A DNA stretch of 64,000 nt from the NCBI RefSeq assembly GCF_003967595.1, contig NZ_BIFW01000010.1:1-64000 (forward strand), given 5' to 3'. Of this stretch, positions 36,238 to 46,680 are shown piece by piece (position 1 is the first letter of the stretch; each line of letters starts with the position of its first letter). The stretch is from Companilactobacillus musae (GTDB lineage Bacteria > Bacillota > Bacilli > Lactobacillales > Lactobacillaceae). The notes under the pieces are model-generated. The model was not told where the DNA came from. It saw only the letters and a list, made by a program, of their open reading frames with translations, and ran no database searches. The position numbers were made by a program, and so were the translations under genes.

Positions 36238-36286
36238 TTTACAATATTTTGCAGATGTTATAATATTTTGTTATGAAACGTTTACA
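36238..36286 (+). promoter_or_regulatory. glpK promoter with a cre-like site
   Basis: TTTACA (36238-36243) and TATAAT (36259-36264) flank a 15-bp spacer. ATGAAACGTTTACA (36273-36286) keeps the right half of a perfect cre and lies just downstream of the -10, where CcpA would block transcription. Catabolite repression of glycerol use is inferred. Confidence 0.5.
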
Positions 36287-36296
36287 TTAAAAATGA

Positions 36297-37812
<1,516 letters not shown>

Positions 37813-37814
<2 letters not shown>

Positions 37815-37836
37815 AAGGCGATATTCGCCTTTTTTG
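37813..37836 (+). terminator. Terminator between the two glpK genes
   Basis: AAAAGGCG, ATATT loop, CGCCTTTT, then T run. Confidence 0.85.
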
Positions 37837-37853
37837 GCGTTTAGGAGTAAATG

Positions 37854-39356
37854 ATGGAGAAAGAATATATTTTAGCAATTGATGAGGGAACAACTACTGC
37901 TCGGGCAATAATTTTTGACCATAGTGGTAAAAAAGTTTCAGTTGCTAGACATCCAATTAGACAAATTTTGCCTAATCCGGGTTGGGTCGAACATGATCCT
38001 AATGAGATTTGGAATTCCGTTCAAACAACGATTGCCACAGCTTTGATTGATTCAGGCATTAAGCCAAAACAAATCAAGGCAATTGGTATTGCTAGTCAAA
38101 GAGAAACGACGGTAGTTTGGGATAAAAAAACTGGTTTGCCAATTTATAACGCAATTGTCTGGCAAAGTCGTCAAACTGCTAAGTTAGCCAATGACTTGAT
38201 TGCTGCAGGTTATAAAGATGAGATCCATAGGAAGACAGGTCTGATTATCAGTCCTTACTTTTCAGCTACCAAGATTCGATGGATTTTGGATCATGTTGAC
38301 GGTGCTCAAGAACGTGCTGAAAAGGGTGAGCTACTTTTTGGAACTATTAATAGTTGGTTACTTTGGAAATTGACTGATGGTGATAGCTTCATGACTGACT
38401 ATGCTAATGCTAGTCGGACAATGCTTTATAACATCAATACTTTAAAGTGGGATGAAGACTTATTGAAGCTCTTCAATATACCTAAGAAAATGTTGCCAGA
38501 AGTAAAATCTAACTCTGAAATTTTTGGTGTAACGAAAAATTATCAATTTTATGGTTCAGAAATTCCTATTTCAGGGATGACAGGATCGCAACAGGCTTCA
38601 CTCTTTGGCCAGATGGCATTTGAAAAAGGTATGGTCAAAAATACTTATGGAACTGGTGCGTTTGCGGTGATGAATACCGGGGATAAACCAGCTTTGTCAG
38701 ACAATAATCTTTTGACGACGATAGCTTATGGAATCAATGGTGAAATCAAATATGCCTTGGAAGGAAGTGTCTTTGTAGCCGGAGCTGCTTTGCAATGGCT
38801 GAGAGATGATATGCGTTTAATCAGTAATACTCCGGAGACTTCTGATGATGCTAAGGCTTCTACTGACGATAATGAGGTTTACGTTGTACCAGCCTTTGCT
38901 GGTTTGGGTGCGCCATATTGGGATAATCAAGCCCATGGAACAATGTTTGGAATTACTAGAGGAACAACGGATAAGGATTTGATCAAAGCTACTTTACAGG
39001 CAATCGCATATCAGACGAAAGATATTATTGAAACAATGAGTTCCGATGCTAAAATGCCGATCGAAGTTTTAAAAGTTGATGGTGCTGCTTCTGCTAATGA
39101 TTATTTAATGCAATTTCAAGCTGATATTTTGGGTATTCCTTTACAACGCTCATCAGAATTAGAAACTACTTCACTAGGAGTTGCTTTTATGGCTGGACTG
39201 GGTGTTGGTTTTTGGAAAGATTTGGATGATATTAAGAAAAATTATCAAACTGGTAAACTTTATGAATCTAAAATGAATGATTCAATTAGAGAAAATCTTT
39301 ATGACGGATGGAAAAATGCTGTTCAAGCTACGATGGCATTTAAGCATAATAGCTAG
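37854..39356 (+). CDS. Glycerol kinase-like protein, probably inactive (GlpK2)
   Basis: The product has 500 residues, colinear with the upstream kinase and clearly its paralog. The glycerol contacts SQRETTVVW and IVWQSRQT and the ATP loop [11 protein letters not shown] remain. Two key residues differ: the base Asp245 is Ser245 ([11 protein letters not shown]), and the HPr-target His231 is Gln231 (NYQFYGSE). [13 protein letters not shown] replaces [13 protein letters not shown]. The reading frame is intact and codon use is normal, so it is maintained as a protein. A regulatory pseudo-kinase or a changed substrate are the options. The second of two ATGs (37854) has the better spacing. Confidence 0.85.
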   Translation: MEKEYILAIDEGTTTARAIIFDHSGKKVSVARHPIRQILPNPGWVEHDPNEIWNSVQTTIATALIDSGIKPKQIKAIGIASQRETTVVWDKKTGLPIYNAIVWQSRQTAKLANDLIAAGYKDEIHRKTGLIISPYFSATKIRWILDHVDGAQERAEKGELLFGTINSWLLWKLTDGDSFMTDYANASRTMLYNINTLKWDEDLLKLFNIPKKMLPEVKSNSEIFGVTKNYQFYGSEIPISGMTGSQQASLFGQMAFEKGMVKNTYGTGAFAVMNTGDKPALSDNNLLTTIAYGINGEIKYALEGSVFVAGAALQWLRDDMRLISNTPETSDDAKASTDDNEVYVVPAFAGLGAPYWDNQAHGTMFGITRGTTDKDLIKATLQAIAYQTKDIIETMSSDAKMPIEVLKVDGAASANDYLMQFQADILGIPLQRSSELETTSLGVAFMAGLGVGFWKDLDDIKKNYQTGKLYESKMNDSIRENLYDGWKNAVQATMAFKHNS

Positions 39357-39437
39357 AACAATAAGAGCTTATCTTAAAAGGTTCTTATTTTTATATATTG
39401 ATATATAAGGGCTGTAGACATTTTTATTAAAAAACTT

Positions 39438-39466
39438 TTGACATGAAGAGTATGAAAGTTTAATAT
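39438..39466 (+). promoter_or_regulatory. dtpT promoter
   Basis: Consensus TTGACA (39438-39443), 17-bp spacer, TAATAT (39461-39466). A strong housekeeping promoter 37 bp before the gene. Confidence 0.75.
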
Positions 39467-39503
39467 TAATACATTCATTGTGTAATGTGAGGAGAATTTT
39501 TTA

Positions 39504-40979
39504 ATGGACGAAAAAAAAGATCGAGGTTTCTTCGGACAACCGACAGGCTTGCGTACATTATTTCTAACTGAGTTCTGGGAAAGATTCAGTTACTATGGTA
39601 TGCGTGCCATTTTGCTATTCTACATGTACTATGCAGTAACAAAGGGCGGTCTAGGTATGGACCGTACTACTGCTGCATCAATCATGTCTATCTATGGTTC
39701 ACTTGTTTACATGTCAAGTGTTCTTGGTGGATTTATCAGTGATAGACTTTTGGGAGCCAGAAGAACAGTCTTCTGGGGTGGTGTATTGATCATGTTTGGT
39801 CACATCGTCTTATCACTTCCAATTGGTCAAACAGGACTATTTTCATCTATCGCACTTATTGTTATTGGTACCGGACTATTGAAACCAAACGTATCCGAAA
39901 TGGTTGGTGGATTATATACTGAAGGTGATCCAAGACGTGATTCCGGATTCAGTATTTATGTCATGGGTATTAACTTAGGTTCATTGTTTGCTCCACCAGC
40001 TGTAAATGCTATGACAAATCATTTTAACTTCCATGCAGGTTTCTCATTAGCTGCTATTGGTATGTTTATTGGTTTGATCGTTTACTGGATTGATGGAAAG
40101 AAGTATCTTCCTGAAGAAAGTTTGCATGCTCCAGATCCAATTACTGATAAAGAACGTAGTAAGTTCTTTAGACGTTTGACAATATCTATTATTGCAATCG
40201 TAGTTATCGTAATCGTTATGATCTTTACACATGCCTTTACAATTAGTAATGTTATTACAATCATCAGTATTTTGGGTATTGCCTTACCAATTGGATACTT
40301 CATTATGATGATTACAAGTAAGAAGGTTACTAAGATTGAACGCTCACGTGTTCTAGCTTATATTCCATTGTTCTTAGCTGCTGTTGTATTCTGGGCAATT
40401 GAAGAACAAGGTTCAGTTGTTTTAGCATTATTTGCTGCTGAACAAACAAACTTGAACTTCATGGGTTGGCACTTATCAGCTCCATTGTTCCAAATGCTTA
40501 ACCCATTCTTTATCATTATCTATACACCATTCTTTGCCATTCTTTGGACAAAACTAGGGAAGAGACAACCATCATCACCATCTAAATTCTGGATGGGATT
40601 AGTTGTTACAGCTATTTCATACTTTGTTTTGATCATTCCTTTGATGGGATTGGCACCAAGCGGCAAAGTTAGTCCACTTTGGTTAGTTCTAAGTTGGGGT
40701 ATTATTGAAATTGGTGAAATGTTGATTTCTCCAGTTGGTTTGTCAGCCACAACTAAACTAGCTCCAAAGGCTTTCAGGGGTCAAATGATGAGTATGTGGT
40801 TCCTAGCTGATTCAGCTGGACAAGCTGCTAATGCTCAGATTGTTAAATTGTTCCAACCTGGTAATCCACAGAATGAAATGATGTTCTTTGGCGTTACAGG
40901 TATCGTTACACTTGTTGTAGCAGTTATCTTAATTATGTTTGTACCAAAAATTAAGAAGTTGATGCAAGGTGTTAACTAA
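39504..40979 (+). CDS. dtpT: Di/tripeptide transporter (POT/PTR family)
   Basis: The product is a 491-residue proton-coupled peptide importer with 14 predicted helices. The POT signature ERFSYYGMRAILLFYMYY (with the ExxERFxYY motif) is at about 20-40. RDSGFSIYVMGINLGSL is the second PTR2 signature. FWAIEEQGS is present in helix 7. It is essential for nitrogen supply in many lactobacilli. GAGGAG precedes the ATG. The gene has its own strong promoter and a terminator. Confidence 0.95.
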   Translation: MDEKKDRGFFGQPTGLRTLFLTEFWERFSYYGMRAILLFYMYYAVTKGGLGMDRTTAASIMSIYGSLVYMSSVLGGFISDRLLGARRTVFWGGVLIMFGHIVLSLPIGQTGLFSSIALIVIGTGLLKPNVSEMVGGLYTEGDPRRDSGFSIYVMGINLGSLFAPPAVNAMTNHFNFHAGFSLAAIGMFIGLIVYWIDGKKYLPEESLHAPDPITDKERSKFFRRLTISIIAIVVIVIVMIFTHAFTISNVITIISILGIALPIGYFIMMITSKKVTKIERSRVLAYIPLFLAAVVFWAIEEQGSVVLALFAAEQTNLNFMGWHLSAPLFQMLNPFFIIIYTPFFAILWTKLGKRQPSSPSKFWMGLVVTAISYFVLIIPLMGLAPSGKVSPLWLVLSWGIIEIGEMLISPVGLSATTKLAPKAFRGQMMSMWFLADSAGQAANAQIVKLFQPGNPQNEMMFFGVTGIVTLVVAVILIMFVPKIKKLMQGVN

Positions 40980-40996
40980 CATTTAAAAATCAATTC

Positions 40997-41026
40997 AAAG
41001 ACATGGCGTTTGCCATGTCTTTTTTG
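40997..41026 (+). terminator. Terminator after dtpT
   Basis: AAAGACATGGC, GTTT loop, GCCATGTCTTT, then T run. Confidence 0.9.
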
Positions 41027-41064
41027 TTGTTTTTCATTTTAAAAATATTTTTTTGAAAAAGCCC

Positions 41065-41093
41065 TTGAAATGGTTTCGAATTTTCGGTAATAT
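41065..41093 (+). promoter_or_regulatory. tRNA promoter
   Basis: TTGAAA (41065-41070), 17-bp spacer, TAATAT (41088-41093). It drives the tRNA-Tyr and tRNA-Gln pair. Confidence 0.75.
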
Positions 41094-41126
41094 AATTAAG
41101 TCGAGTAAGACATGTGTTAAACACAT

Positions 41127-41209
41127 GGAGGGGTAGCGAAGTCTGGCTAAACGCGGCGGACTGTAAATCCGCTCCTTCGGGTTCGGTGGTTCGAATCCAC
41201 TCCCCTCCA
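41127..41209 (+). tRNA. tRNA-Tyr (GTA)
   Basis: An 83-nt class II tRNA with long variable arm (CTCCTTCGGGTTCGG region). Acceptor GGAGGGG/CCCCTCC, discriminator A, anticodon GTA in GGACTGTAAATCC. Confidence 0.97.
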
Positions 41210-41214
41210 TTCAT

Positions 41215-41286
41215 TGGGTTATAGCCAAGCGGTAAGGCAACGGGTTTTGATCCCGTCATGCGATGGTTCGAATCCATCTAACCCAA
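41215..41286 (+). tRNA. tRNA-Gln (TTG)
   Basis: A 72-nt cloverleaf. Acceptor TGGGTTA/TAACCCA, discriminator A, anticodon TTG in GGGTTTTGATCCC. Confidence 0.97.
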
Positions 41287-41294
41287 TAAATTTA

Positions 41295-41330
41295 AAAGGC
41301 AAAATTCAATTTTGAATTTTGCCTTTTTAT
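41295..41330 (+). terminator. Terminator after tRNA pair
   Basis: AAAGGCAAAATTCA and TGAATTTTGCCTTT pair, then T run. Confidence 0.9.
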
Positions 41331-41343
41331 TTTCTAAAGTTTT

Positions 41344-41373
41344 TAGACCAATTGTTAAAAAATTTAGACCAAT
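41344..41373 (+). promoter_or_regulatory. NagR/DasR-type operator half sites
   Basis: TAGACCAAT occurs at 41344-41352 and 41365-41373, spaced 21 bp (two helical turns). It is the right half of the NagR/YvoA and DasR consensus ATTGGTCTAGACCAAT. Autoregulation of the GntR gene is inferred. Confidence 0.55.
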
Positions 41374-41438
41374 TCTTAATTTTTGTCAGAAATACTGTAT
41401 AATTAACAGAAGTAACGCTGTAAAGGGAGTGCCAGATA

Positions 41439-42140
41439 ATGAAGGTACCAGTATATATACAAATTCATAATGAGATAAGAAAAGAAATTGAATCAGGTAA
41501 GTGGGCTGTCGGTGAACGAATTCCTTCTGAAAGACAACTTTCACAGGATTTCGATGTTAGTCGGATGACACTTCGCCAAGCTATCCAAACTCTTGTCGAT
41601 GAGGGGATTTTACAAAGACAAGTTGGTTCTGGAACTTATGTTGCTAGCAGTAAAGTGCAAGAAAAGATGTCTGGAACAACAAGTTTTACCGAAATTACCG
41701 AAAGCCAAGGCAAGAAACCTTCAAGTAAGACGGTTTCTTACCATGTAGCTGATCCTTCTATCAGTGAGTTAGAAAAATTGAAATTAAAAGAAGGCGATCA
41801 AGTTCTTCGGATGGAGAGAATTCGTTATGCCGATAAACAACCGATATGTTTTGAGGTTGCAACTATTCCGATTGGAATAGTCAATAGTCTAAATAAAAAA
41901 GACATTACGTCTTCTCTTTACAAGGCTTTGGAAGACAAAGCTGGGTTAAAATTAGGTAACGCTACTCAAACCGTATCCGCAATTTTGGCTTCAGAAAAGA
42001 TTGCTAACTTTTTGAATGTTAAACGCGGTTCAGCGGTACTTAGAGTGCGTCAAATAACTACTTTAGATGACGGTCGACCATTTGAATATGTTCGTTCACA
42101 ATATGCCGGCGATCGTTTTGAATTTTACTTAGAAAGATAA
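41439..42140 (+). CDS. GntR/HutC-family regulator, NagR-like
   Basis: The product has 233 residues. The winged helix covers about 1-70 (IPSERQLSQDFDVSRMTLRQAIQTLVDEGIL), and a UTRA ligand domain covers about 90-230 with TSFTEITESQGKKPSSK and FEYVRSQYAGDRFEFYLER. The pattern follows Bacillus NagR, which senses GlcNAc-6-phosphate or GlcN-6-phosphate and controls amino-sugar use. The TAGACCAAT half sites upstream agree. No amino-sugar genes adjoin it; it stands between tRNAs and an envelope gene. Confidence 0.85.
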   Translation: MKVPVYIQIHNEIRKEIESGKWAVGERIPSERQLSQDFDVSRMTLRQAIQTLVDEGILQRQVGSGTYVASSKVQEKMSGTTSFTEITESQGKKPSSKTVSYHVADPSISELEKLKLKEGDQVLRMERIRYADKQPICFEVATIPIGIVNSLNKKDITSSLYKALEDKAGLKLGNATQTVSAILASEKIANFLNVKRGSAVLRVRQITTLDDGRPFEYVRSQYAGDRFEFYLER

Positions 42141-42211
42141 TTTCTTTAAAACGAGTTTTAGGGTAAGATATTACCTAACATTGCTTTTAAATTTTTAACT
42201 GGGAGTCACTT

Positions 42212-43606
42212 ATGCAAAGCTTTATTAAAAAGTATAGTATCTTTTTGATGCTGTACATTATATTTCAACCAGTATTAGATGCTGTTACGGGATTGATGAT
42301 GAGAGCCCGAATTGATGTAACCTTCGGTGTTTTGATTAGGATGGCTGTTATGGCTGTCACTATCTTTTATATTCTGATTTTCTTGATATTGAATCGGGAT
42401 AATAAACATGGGTTTAGGGTTATCGGTTATTTTGTACTTTTAGCATTGGTTTCAGTAATCAGTTTGATAATAAACTATAAAACTAAAGAATTATTTGTTC
42501 CTTCTTTAGAATTAACCACTTTAGCTAAGAGTTTATATTATCCAATTATGTTATTGGCATATTTTTATGCCTTTGAAGAATTGGCTGAAGATCGAATTAT
42601 TAATCGATTTTTCCCTAAGGTGATTTTTATCGCCATAAATATCATTAGTGTAATTATGATTGTGGCTCACTTCACTAAAACGAGTTTCAGTTCATATTCA
42701 TATTACAAACTAGGAGAGAGTGGTTGGTTTTTCGCAGCCAATGAATTGAGTGCAATTGTATCAATTACTTTCCCAATTATGGTTTGGTATGCTTTGAAGA
42801 AGATCAATAATTGGAACAGACTTTATTATTGGATTTCTATCATTGTGGGTATTTATGCCGCATTATTGATTGGTACCAAGGGTTCATTATTGGCATTATT
42901 GTTTGGAACATGTATGGCAATTTTGGCAGCAGTGATTCAATTCTTTCAAAATAGCAGTAGACGTAAGTTTACGGCTGGGATAGTTGCTTTATTGGTACTT
43001 ACTCTAGGTGGTATCTTTGCAGCTTATCCAGCGATGGCTGTTTCTAGAACTGCTGAGTTACATAACAACATGATTAAGTATAAGAAGAAACAAGCCAAGA
43101 CTAAAAAGGGTATAACGAAAGATCAAAAGAAGTACGTTGAAACTAACAAAACAGTTTCTTACTTGTTGAGTGGTCGAACAGTTTACTTTGAAAATGCTTC
43201 TCATAACTTTGCTAAAGCTACTCCAGCTCAAAAGGCATTTGGAATGGGTTATGCAACTAGTTTCAAGAAGGTCGAAAAAGCTAAATTGGTTGAGATGGAT
43301 TATATTGATATCTTCTTCCAATTTGGTGTTATTGGGACAATTATTTATTTAGCACCATTGGCATATTGTTTAATTTACTTGATTGGATTGTTCTTGATGA
43401 AGTTCAAGTACATGTGGTCATTCAAATGGGCAATGTTAGTTGCCAGTGTAGCAATAGGCTTTGGAATGGCTTTGATGACGGGTCATGTTATTGAGGCTCC
43501 TTCAGTAAGTATTTATTTTGTAACCATTTTGAGTTATGCCATGCTTAATGCACGTATTTTCCAAAGAACTAAAGAAGATCCATTTACAATTGAGGTTGAA
43601 GAATAA
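42212..43606 (+). CDS. O-antigen ligase/polymerase-like membrane protein
   Basis: The product has 464 residues with about 11 membrane helices and a basic outside or inside loop at about 290-325 (KKKQAKTKKGITKDQKKY). The arrangement and the GWFFAANELSAIVSITFP and TKGSLLALLFG segments fit O-antigen ligase (WaaL/Wzy) proteins, here likely an exopolysaccharide polymerase or ligase. Family assignment is by topology and motif resemblance. No repeating-unit genes adjoin it. Expressed from its own GGGAG site. Confidence 0.75.
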   Translation: MQSFIKKYSIFLMLYIIFQPVLDAVTGLMMRARIDVTFGVLIRMAVMAVTIFYILIFLILNRDNKHGFRVIGYFVLLALVSVISLIINYKTKELFVPSLELTTLAKSLYYPIMLLAYFYAFEELAEDRIINRFFPKVIFIAINIISVIMIVAHFTKTSFSSYSYYKLGESGWFFAANELSAIVSITFPIMVWYALKKINNWNRLYYWISIIVGIYAALLIGTKGSLLALLFGTCMAILAAVIQFFQNSSRRKFTAGIVALLVLTLGGIFAAYPAMAVSRTAELHNNMIKYKKKQAKTKKGITKDQKKYVETNKTVSYLLSGRTVYFENASHNFAKATPAQKAFGMGYATSFKKVEKAKLVEMDYIDIFFQFGVIGTIIYLAPLAYCLIYLIGLFLMKFKYMWSFKWAMLVASVAIGFGMALMTGHVIEAPSVSIYFVTILSYAMLNARIFQRTKEDPFTIEVEE

Positions 43607-43618
43607 AAATCAATTTAA

Positions 43619-43648
43619 AAAGACATCCTTTGAGGGTGTCTTTTTTTG
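43619..43648 (+). terminator. Terminator
   Basis: AAAGACATCC, TTTGA loop, GGGTGTCTTT, then T run. Confidence 0.85.
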
Positions 43649-43776
43649 ATAGAACATATATTTAGTAATTGGTTTCTGATTAAAAATATTTTTGTTTATA
43701 CTCTTGAATCGTTGATTTCATAGTGTACAATCAAGAAGTGTATCATACAAAAACACATCAAAAAGAGGAAATAAAC

Positions 43777-44586
43777 GTGAAAAAAAGAAACATTTTTATC
43801 ACATCAGCATTAATTCTATTGGCACCATCAGTACTTTCGTTTTCACAACAAAACTCACAAGCTGCAACTAAATTGGTTGGTCGTACTAACACTATAACTA
43901 GTCTAGTTGATTCAACTGGTAAGGCTATTCAAAATCGTGGACTTGCTGCTAACACTGATTGGCAATTAGGTAAGATCATCAATATTAACGGCAATACTTA
44001 TTATCAAGTATCTACTGATGAATATGCACTTTCAACAAACATGAATGTTGTAGATAATTCAACTACAGATACTACTGATACAAATAATGACACAACAACT
44101 ACTAATGTAGCTGGTAAGACTGGAACATTGACTGCTGCTGCTAAAGTAGTCGACGCTAATGGTAATCAAACAGGAACAGTTCTTGATGCTGGATCATCAT
44201 GGAAATTAGGTGAAACTAAGAGTATTAATGGTAATGACTATTATCAAGTTGCCACTAATTCTTATGTCATATCATTAGTTGTTAAAATTAACACTACAAC
44301 AACTAATGACAACACTTATGTAGCTCCTACACCAAATAATGGTTTAATTGCCACAACCAATGTTGCTACTAAAGCTTATAATTATGCTACAAATTCATAT
44401 GATCAAACATTACCAGCTGGTTCAGCTTGGAAGGTTTCTAAATTAGTAGTTAATAAGTATGGCTCATACTGGGGACAAATTTCATCAAACGAATATGTTT
44501 GGCTTGGTGATGTAACGATTAACAGTGGTCTTAACTTGAAAGATAACTCAGAATATATCGCCGACTTTGCCACAGGTATTAAATAG
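43777..44586 (+). CDS. SLAP-domain surface protein with three modules
   Basis: The product has 269 residues, starting with GTG at 43777 because AGAGGAAA is well placed and the longer frame has no signal. The signal peptide ends near SQA-ATK (about 29). Three SLAP-like modules follow (about 33-85, 112-165 and 190-260), each with a WQLGK-type centre and an NxxYYQV or YW core ending in EYAL/EYVW. SLAP modules attach to cell-wall polymers in lactobacilli. A Thr/Asp-rich linker separates modules one and two. Its role is likely structural. Confidence 0.8.
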   Translation: MKKRNIFITSALILLAPSVLSFSQQNSQAATKLVGRTNTITSLVDSTGKAIQNRGLAANTDWQLGKIININGNTYYQVSTDEYALSTNMNVVDNSTTDTTDTNNDTTTTNVAGKTGTLTAAAKVVDANGNQTGTVLDAGSSWKLGETKSINGNDYYQVATNSYVISLVVKINTTTTNDNTYVAPTPNNGLIATTNVATKAYNYATNSYDQTLPAGSAWKVSKLVVNKYGSYWGQISSNEYVWLGDVTINSGLNLKDNSEYIADFATGIK

Positions 44587-44670
44587 TTTATTGAAGGATG
44601 CGGTTGTCTGCAGAGATTTTACTTTTGACTGGAAATCGGTTTTTAGTATTGTTAATTAAATTTTGAGAAA

Positions 44671-44740
44671 TAAAAAGGCAGTGTCTATTTAAAATTCAGG
44701 TATAAATGTATACCATGAATCTTATAGATACTGCCTTTTA
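44671..44740. repeat. R4-type hairpin, copy d, between convergent genes
   Basis: AAAAAGGCAGTGTCTAT and ATAGATACTGCCTTTT arms, inner AGGTATA/TATACC. It can terminate both the SLAP gene and tagA. Confidence 0.75.
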
Positions 44741-44753
44741 ATATTTGATTGTT

Positions 44754-44768
44754 GTGGAGGACGGCAAA
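44754..44768 (+). repeat. R1 end fragment, copy i
   Basis: GTGGAGGACGGCAAA, the 3' tip of R1, ends 6 bp beyond the tagA stop on the minus strand. A matching decayed end (TTTTGACTGGAAATCGG) lies at about 44622-44640. The rest is lost. Confidence 0.5.
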
Positions 44769-44773
44769 GTTAA

Positions 44774-45502
44774 TTACCCTTTGTTTTTCTTTTCTTTGTT
44801 AATCAAATTCATATATTTAGGAATAGCTGTCATTCTACCAATACGTGTTGGTTCTTTTACTAAACGATAGAGCCATTCCAAATTCAACTTTTGAACGATT
44901 TTAGGGGCACGTTTCTTAGTTCCAGAGAAAACGTCGAAACTACCACCGACACCGATCCAAATTGCATCAGCACTATTACGATACTTGTTAATAAAGACTT
45001 CTTGTTTAGGTGAACCCAAAGCAACTAAAACAATATTAGGTTTCTTTTCAGAAATCTCAGTTACTATTTCAGATTCATCTTTGAAATAACCATCATGAAA
45101 ACCAACCAAGTCGACTTGAGGATAATCATTTTTTATTTTTTCAGCACTTGCTTGGATAACTTCAGGCTTAGCGCCAAGTAAATAAACTTTTAATTGTTTG
45201 CGATTTGCTGCTGAAATTAGATATTGTAGGGTATCGAATCCCGTAATTCTTTCATGAATAGGTGTACCAAGGCTTTTGGCACCTTTAATGATACCAATTC
45301 CATCAGGAATAACGTAATCTGCGTTATTGACAATTTTTGAAAAATTGCTATCTTTTCTAGCTGAAAGAACAATTTCAGGATTCGGTGTTACGATGAACTT
45401 ATTAGCTTTAAGGTCAAGGTCGTCATCCAAATATTTATGAAATTGTTTTTCAGTAAAGTTATCAAACTCTGTACCTAAAATATTTACTCTATTTTTGTGC
45501 AT
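44774..45502 (-). CDS. tagA: WecG/TagA/CpsF glycosyltransferase (GT26)
   Basis: The product has 242 residues. It transfers N-acetylmannosamine to undecaprenyl-PP-GlcNAc, an early step of wall teichoic acid. GT26 signatures: VTPNPEIVLSARKD, YVIPDGIGIIKGAK, LLGAKPEVIQASAE, VALGSPKQEVFINKYR and WIGVGGSFDVFSGTKKRAP. The start at 45502 follows AAAGGAGAA. It is divergent from the GT4 gene at 45561, so both serve envelope polymers. A CpsF-like role in capsule is the alternative. Confidence 0.9.
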   Translation of the reverse strand: MHKNRVNILGTEFDNFTEKQFHKYLDDDLDLKANKFIVTPNPEIVLSARKDSNFSKIVNNADYVIPDGIGIIKGAKSLGTPIHERITGFDTLQYLISAANRKQLKVYLLGAKPEVIQASAEKIKNDYPQVDLVGFHDGYFKDESEIVTEISEKKPNIVLVALGSPKQEVFINKYRNSADAIWIGVGGSFDVFSGTKKRAPKIVQKLNLEWLYRLVKEPTRIGRMTAIPKYMNLINKEKKNKG

Positions 45503-45560
45503 GGCGTTCTCCTTTAATGTATTATTATACACGAGAAAGATTAATTTGAGAGGTGTCTTA

Positions 45561-46637
45561 ATGAGGGTTTTACATATTAATGCCGGTAATGAAGACGGTG
45601 GAGCTCGTACTTATATTGTTAACCTGATGAAAGGTCAAAAGTTAACTGGTGAAGAAAGTACCTTGCTGACTTTTCAGGAAGGTCCAGTTTCCAAAATGGC
45701 TCGAGAAAATGGTTTAAGTGTTTCAGTGATGAAGCAAAAGCAACGATTCGACTTATCGATTCTAAAACCGTTAGCTCAATATATCAATAATAACAAATTC
45801 GATATTGTTCATACCCATGGGCCACGGGCCAATTATATTGTTTCTTTGATTCGGAAGAAAATTAATGCTAAATGGGTCATAACAGTGCATTCTGATCCTC
45901 GTATTGACTTTTCCGGACTAAAAGGTAAGGTTATGCTCAAATTAAATCTACACGCTCTAAAGCAAGCTGATTCACTTTTCTACATGAATCCTGATTTGGA
46001 AGATTATTTTGAATCCTTGAAAATCTCAACAGATAAAACCTATGAAGTTTTCAATGCAATTGATTTTTCAGGAATCAATCCTCGTTTCAATCGTCAATCA
46101 ACTTTCAGTTTGTTGGAAGTAGCACGTTTGGTTGAAGTTAAGAATCATCGTTTGTTACTAGAGGCTTTGAGTAAAGTGAAGTTTAATTTCCGTTTGACAT
46201 TAGTTGGTGATGGTCCATTGATGGATGATCTGCGTAATTTGGTTAAGGAATTAGGCTTAAAAGATAAAGTTGAATTCGTCGGTTTTCGAGAAAATACAGG
46301 CGATTTTTATCAAGAATGTGATGTTTCAATACTAACTTCTAAATCTGAAAGTTTACCAACAGTTTACTTGGAATCGGCAGCTTATGGAAAGCCAGTGATT
46401 GCCACAAACGTTGGTGCTACCAATAAAATTATTAACGATGAAACTGGCTGGTTAGTTGAATCGGATAATGAACAAGCATTAATTGCTGCCTTGAATGATG
46501 CACATGCATTTTGGAAGGATGGCAACTTAGATCGAAAGGGATTAGCATTGTATCAAGAAGTTAGAGATAACTATTCAATTGAAAAATTGGCAGGTAAGGT
46601 ACATGCGGGTTACGAAGCGACATTGATTGCTAATTAG
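45561..46637 (+). CDS. Glycosyltransferase family 4
   Basis: The product has 358 residues, GT-B fold. N-terminal GNEDGGARTYIVNLMKGQ and VHTHGPRANYIVSLI; C-terminal LLEVARLVEVKNHRLLLEAL, LVGDGPLMDDL and TSKSESLPTVYLESAAYGKPVIATNVGA with the ExxxxxxE signature near residue 275. The donor is a nucleotide sugar; the acceptor is probably a lipid-linked wall polymer. The start is the ATG at 45561 after GAGAGGTG. It is divergent from tagA and 43 bp before pncB. Confidence 0.9.
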   Translation: MRVLHINAGNEDGGARTYIVNLMKGQKLTGEESTLLTFQEGPVSKMARENGLSVSVMKQKQRFDLSILKPLAQYINNNKFDIVHTHGPRANYIVSLIRKKINAKWVITVHSDPRIDFSGLKGKVMLKLNLHALKQADSLFYMNPDLEDYFESLKISTDKTYEVFNAIDFSGINPRFNRQSTFSLLEVARLVEVKNHRLLLEALSKVKFNFRLTLVGDGPLMDDLRNLVKELGLKDKVEFVGFRENTGDFYQECDVSILTSKSESLPTVYLESAAYGKPVIATNVGATNKIINDETGWLVESDNEQALIAALNDAHAFWKDGNLDRKGLALYQEVRDNYSIEKLAGKVHAGYEATLIAN

Positions 46638-46680
46638 GGTAAAATATACCTGATAACATCAAATTAATAAGGGAGCAATA

